Shown here piece after piece: positions 5,010-6,225 of a DNA stretch of 6,225 bases. The stretch lies in assembly GCA_041497995.1 (NCBI GenBank), contig JBGQHM010000399.1:1-6225 (forward strand), in the 5' to 3' direction. Position numbers and translations under genes: made by a program. Every line of letters starts with the position of its first letter. Positions within the stretch are counted from its first letter, which is position 1. The notes under the pieces are model-generated. The model saw only the letters and a list, made by a program, of their open reading frames with translations, had not been told where the DNA came from and did no database searches. The DNA is from DATKMS01 sp041497995 (GTDB lineage: Bacteria; Desulfobacterota; Binatia; HRBIN30).

Positions 5010-5019
5010 GCGGTATAAA
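4991..5019 (+). promoter_or_regulatory. Candidate sigma70-type promoter of the rhodanese-MoeB gene
   Basis: TAGACT (4991-4996, four of six matches to the -35 consensus) is separated by exactly 17 bp from TATAAA (5014-5019, five of six matches to the -10). TATAAA stands out in an otherwise GC-rich stretch. The transcript would start near 5026 with a leader of about 97 nt. Confidence 0.45.
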
Positions 5020-5033
5020 CTTCTTCTGTTGCT

Positions 5034-5066
5034 GACGACGGCGAGAAGACCCCTGGCGCCATCGTC
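5034..5066 (+). other. Leader stem-loop upstream of the rhodanese-MoeB gene
   Basis: GACGA (5034-5038) pairs with TCGTC (5062-5066). After one C-A mismatch, GGCG (5040-5043) pairs with CGCC (5057-5060) around a 13-base loop. It would lie in the 5' leader if the TATAAA promoter is used. I see no match to a known riboswitch, including the molybdenum-cofactor motif, so only a structure is claimed. Confidence 0.25.
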
Positions 5067-5122
5067 GGGTGATGCCTACAGTGTCGGAACCAATGATCGG
5101 AAAGCAGTGAGGAGAGAGTACC

Positions 5123-6225
5123 ATGGCTAAGACCTTCAAGGATCTGATGGAAGAGGCCCGGCGGGAAGTGCCGGAGTGGAGCATCGATCAGGTCAAAGAA
5201 CATGTCGGCAACGGCAACGAGTATGCGCTGGTCGATGTGCGTGAAAAGGAAGAGTACCGCGAGGGACACCTGGCGGGCGCACTCTCACTGCCGCGCGGCT
5301 TCCTGGAGATCCGCGTCGAGCAGGAAGTGCCCGACAAGAGCAAGCCGGTCATCGCGTATTGTGCCGGCGGCACGCGCTCGCTGCTGGCCGCCAAACAGCT
5401 CAAAGAGATGGGCTACCAGCAGGTGATCTCCATGACCGGCGGCTACAGTGCGTGGAAGGGTGCCGGCTATCCGTGGAAGCAGGACCGCCAGTTCACAGCG
5501 GAACAGCTCAATCGTTACAGCCGCCACTTCCTGCTGCCCGAGGTCGGCGAGGAGGGCCAGGCGAAGCTGCTGGACGCCAAGGTGCTGCTGATCGGCGCAG
5601 GTGGGCTCGGCTCGCCGACCGCCTTCTACCTCGCCGCCGCCGGTGTTGGAACAATCGGCATCGTCGACCACGACACCGTGGACTTGAGCAACCTGCAACG
5701 CCAGATCCTGCACACCAACGAACGCGTCGGCATGCCGAAGGTCGAATCGGCGCGTGAAACGCTCCAGGCGCTCAACCCCGATGTCCACGTCGTCGGCTAC
5801 CAGGAACGTTTGTCGTCCGAGAACGTCATGCGCCTGTTCGCCGACTACGACATCATCGTCGACGGTTGCGACAACTTCCCAACGCGCTACTTGGTGAACG
5901 ATGCGTGCGTGATGCTCGGCAAGCCCAATGTGCACGGCAGCATCTTCCAGTTCGAAGGTCAGGCCGCGGTGTTCTATCCGGGCAAAGGCCCGTGCTACCG
6001 CTGCCTGTTCCCCGAGCCGCCGCCGCCGGGCGCGGCACCGAGTTGCGCCGAAGCCGGAGTGTTGGGTGTGCTGCCAGGGCTGGTGGGCTGCGTGCAGGCG
6101 CTGGAGACGATCAAGCTGATCCTCGGTGTCGGCAAGCCGCTCATCGGCCGCATGGTGTACTTCGATACGTTGAGCATGGAGCTGCGCATCCACAAGCTGC
6201 GCAAGGATCCGAACTGCCCGGTGTG
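5123..6225 (+). CDS. moeB: N-terminal rhodanese plus MoeB/ThiF adenylyltransferase fusion (3' end outside the window)
   Basis: An open frame runs from the ATG at 5123 to the window end without a stop (367 codons). GAGGAG lies 8 bp upstream. Residues 15-120 are a rhodanese domain with D38-V-R40, Y45 and the persulfide loop C80-AGGT-R85. Residues 126-367 are a MoeB/HesA/ThiF E1-like domain: RYSRHFLLPEVG (131-142), the ATP loop GAGGLGSP (158-165), D187-x2-N190-L-Q-R193, D250-N251 in DGCDNFPTR, zinc ligands C291-Y-R-C294, C308 in the PSCAEAG catalytic-cysteine region, and C365 opening the second CxxC at the edge. MoeB adenylates the C-terminal glycine of MoaD-type sulfur carriers and the rhodanese can supply persulfide sulfur. 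In MOCS3, Uba4 and mycobacterial MoeZ the rhodanese is C-terminal, so the order here is reversed. A thiamine or cysteine sulfur-carrier role is also possible. Confidence 0.9.
   Translation, partial: MAKTFKDLMEEARREVPEWSIDQVKEHVGNGNEYALVDVREKEEYREGHLAGALSLPRGFLEIRVEQEVPDKSKPVIAYCAGGTRSLLAAKQLKEMGYQQVISMTGGYSAWKGAGYPWKQDRQFTAEQLNRYSRHFLLPEVGEEGQAKLLDAKVLLIGAGGLGSPTAFYLAAAGVGTIGIVDHDTVDLSNLQRQILHTNERVGMPKVESARETLQALNPDVHVVGYQERLSSENVMRLFADYDIIVDGCDNFPTRYLVNDACVMLGKPNVHGSIFQFEGQAAVFYPGKGPCYRCLFPEPPPPGAAPSCAEAGVLGVLPGLVGCVQALETIKLILGVGKPLIGRMVYFDTLSMELRIHKLRKDPNCPV

Noticed and set aside
5285..6193. A 302-codon open frame on the minus strand opposite the rhodanese-MoeB gene
   Set aside because: It is antisense to a gene with complete family motifs, is rich in His, Arg and Ala as expected of a GC-rich shadow frame, and shows no recognisable domain.

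Overview
This is a GC-rich window (roughly 60-65 percent by eye) of ordinary bacterial chromosome with compact genes, a few long intergenic stretches and no phage, transposase, CRISPR, rRNA or tRNA signal. The gene mix suggests an uncultivated, probably Gram-negative bacterium of the deltaproteobacterial/Binatota type: a lipoprotein c-type cytochrome, a PuuD-type membrane protein, an alkaline-ceramidase homologue, a TIGR00027 methyltransferase and a rhodanese-MoeB fusion. That placement is a weak inference from gene content only.

Six genes lie on the minus strand. Reading down from the divergent promoter region at about 4237-4329 they are: a small lipoprotein cytochrome c (4236-3895); a urate-hydroxylase PuuD-type membrane domain (3742-2984), closed by a strong intrinsic terminator (2907-2942); a small retropepsin-like aspartic protease (2731-2354); a leucine-carboxyl-methyltransferase-like SAM enzyme (2226-1267); an alkaline ceramidase/CREST-type membrane hydrolase (1270-542), whose first codon overlaps the methyltransferase stop; and the first 76 codons of an unidentified hydrophobic protein running off the left edge (230-1). 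Two genes lie on the plus strand: a stand-alone LON substrate-binding-domain protein (4330-4974) and an N-terminal rhodanese plus MoeB/ThiF adenylyltransferase fusion that runs off the right edge (5123-6225).

Two functional pairings stand out. PuuD was described as a membrane urate oxidase fused to a C-terminal cytochrome c. Here the membrane part lacks that domain, and a separate c-type cytochrome is encoded just upstream on the same strand. The methyltransferase and ceramidase homologue appear translationally coupled, which suggests a shared and probably lipid-related substrate.

The most unexplained non-coding signal is a dispersed intergenic repeat. A 59-bp block occurs ungapped at 243-301 and 2792-2850 (50 of 59 identical), both times just upstream of a minus-strand gene and in the same orientation. 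Its terminal 10-mer, GGGTCAACAC, recurs as both arms of a perfect 13-bp inverted repeat at 386-417, followed within a few bases by two exact tandem copies of a 20-bp unit (421-460).
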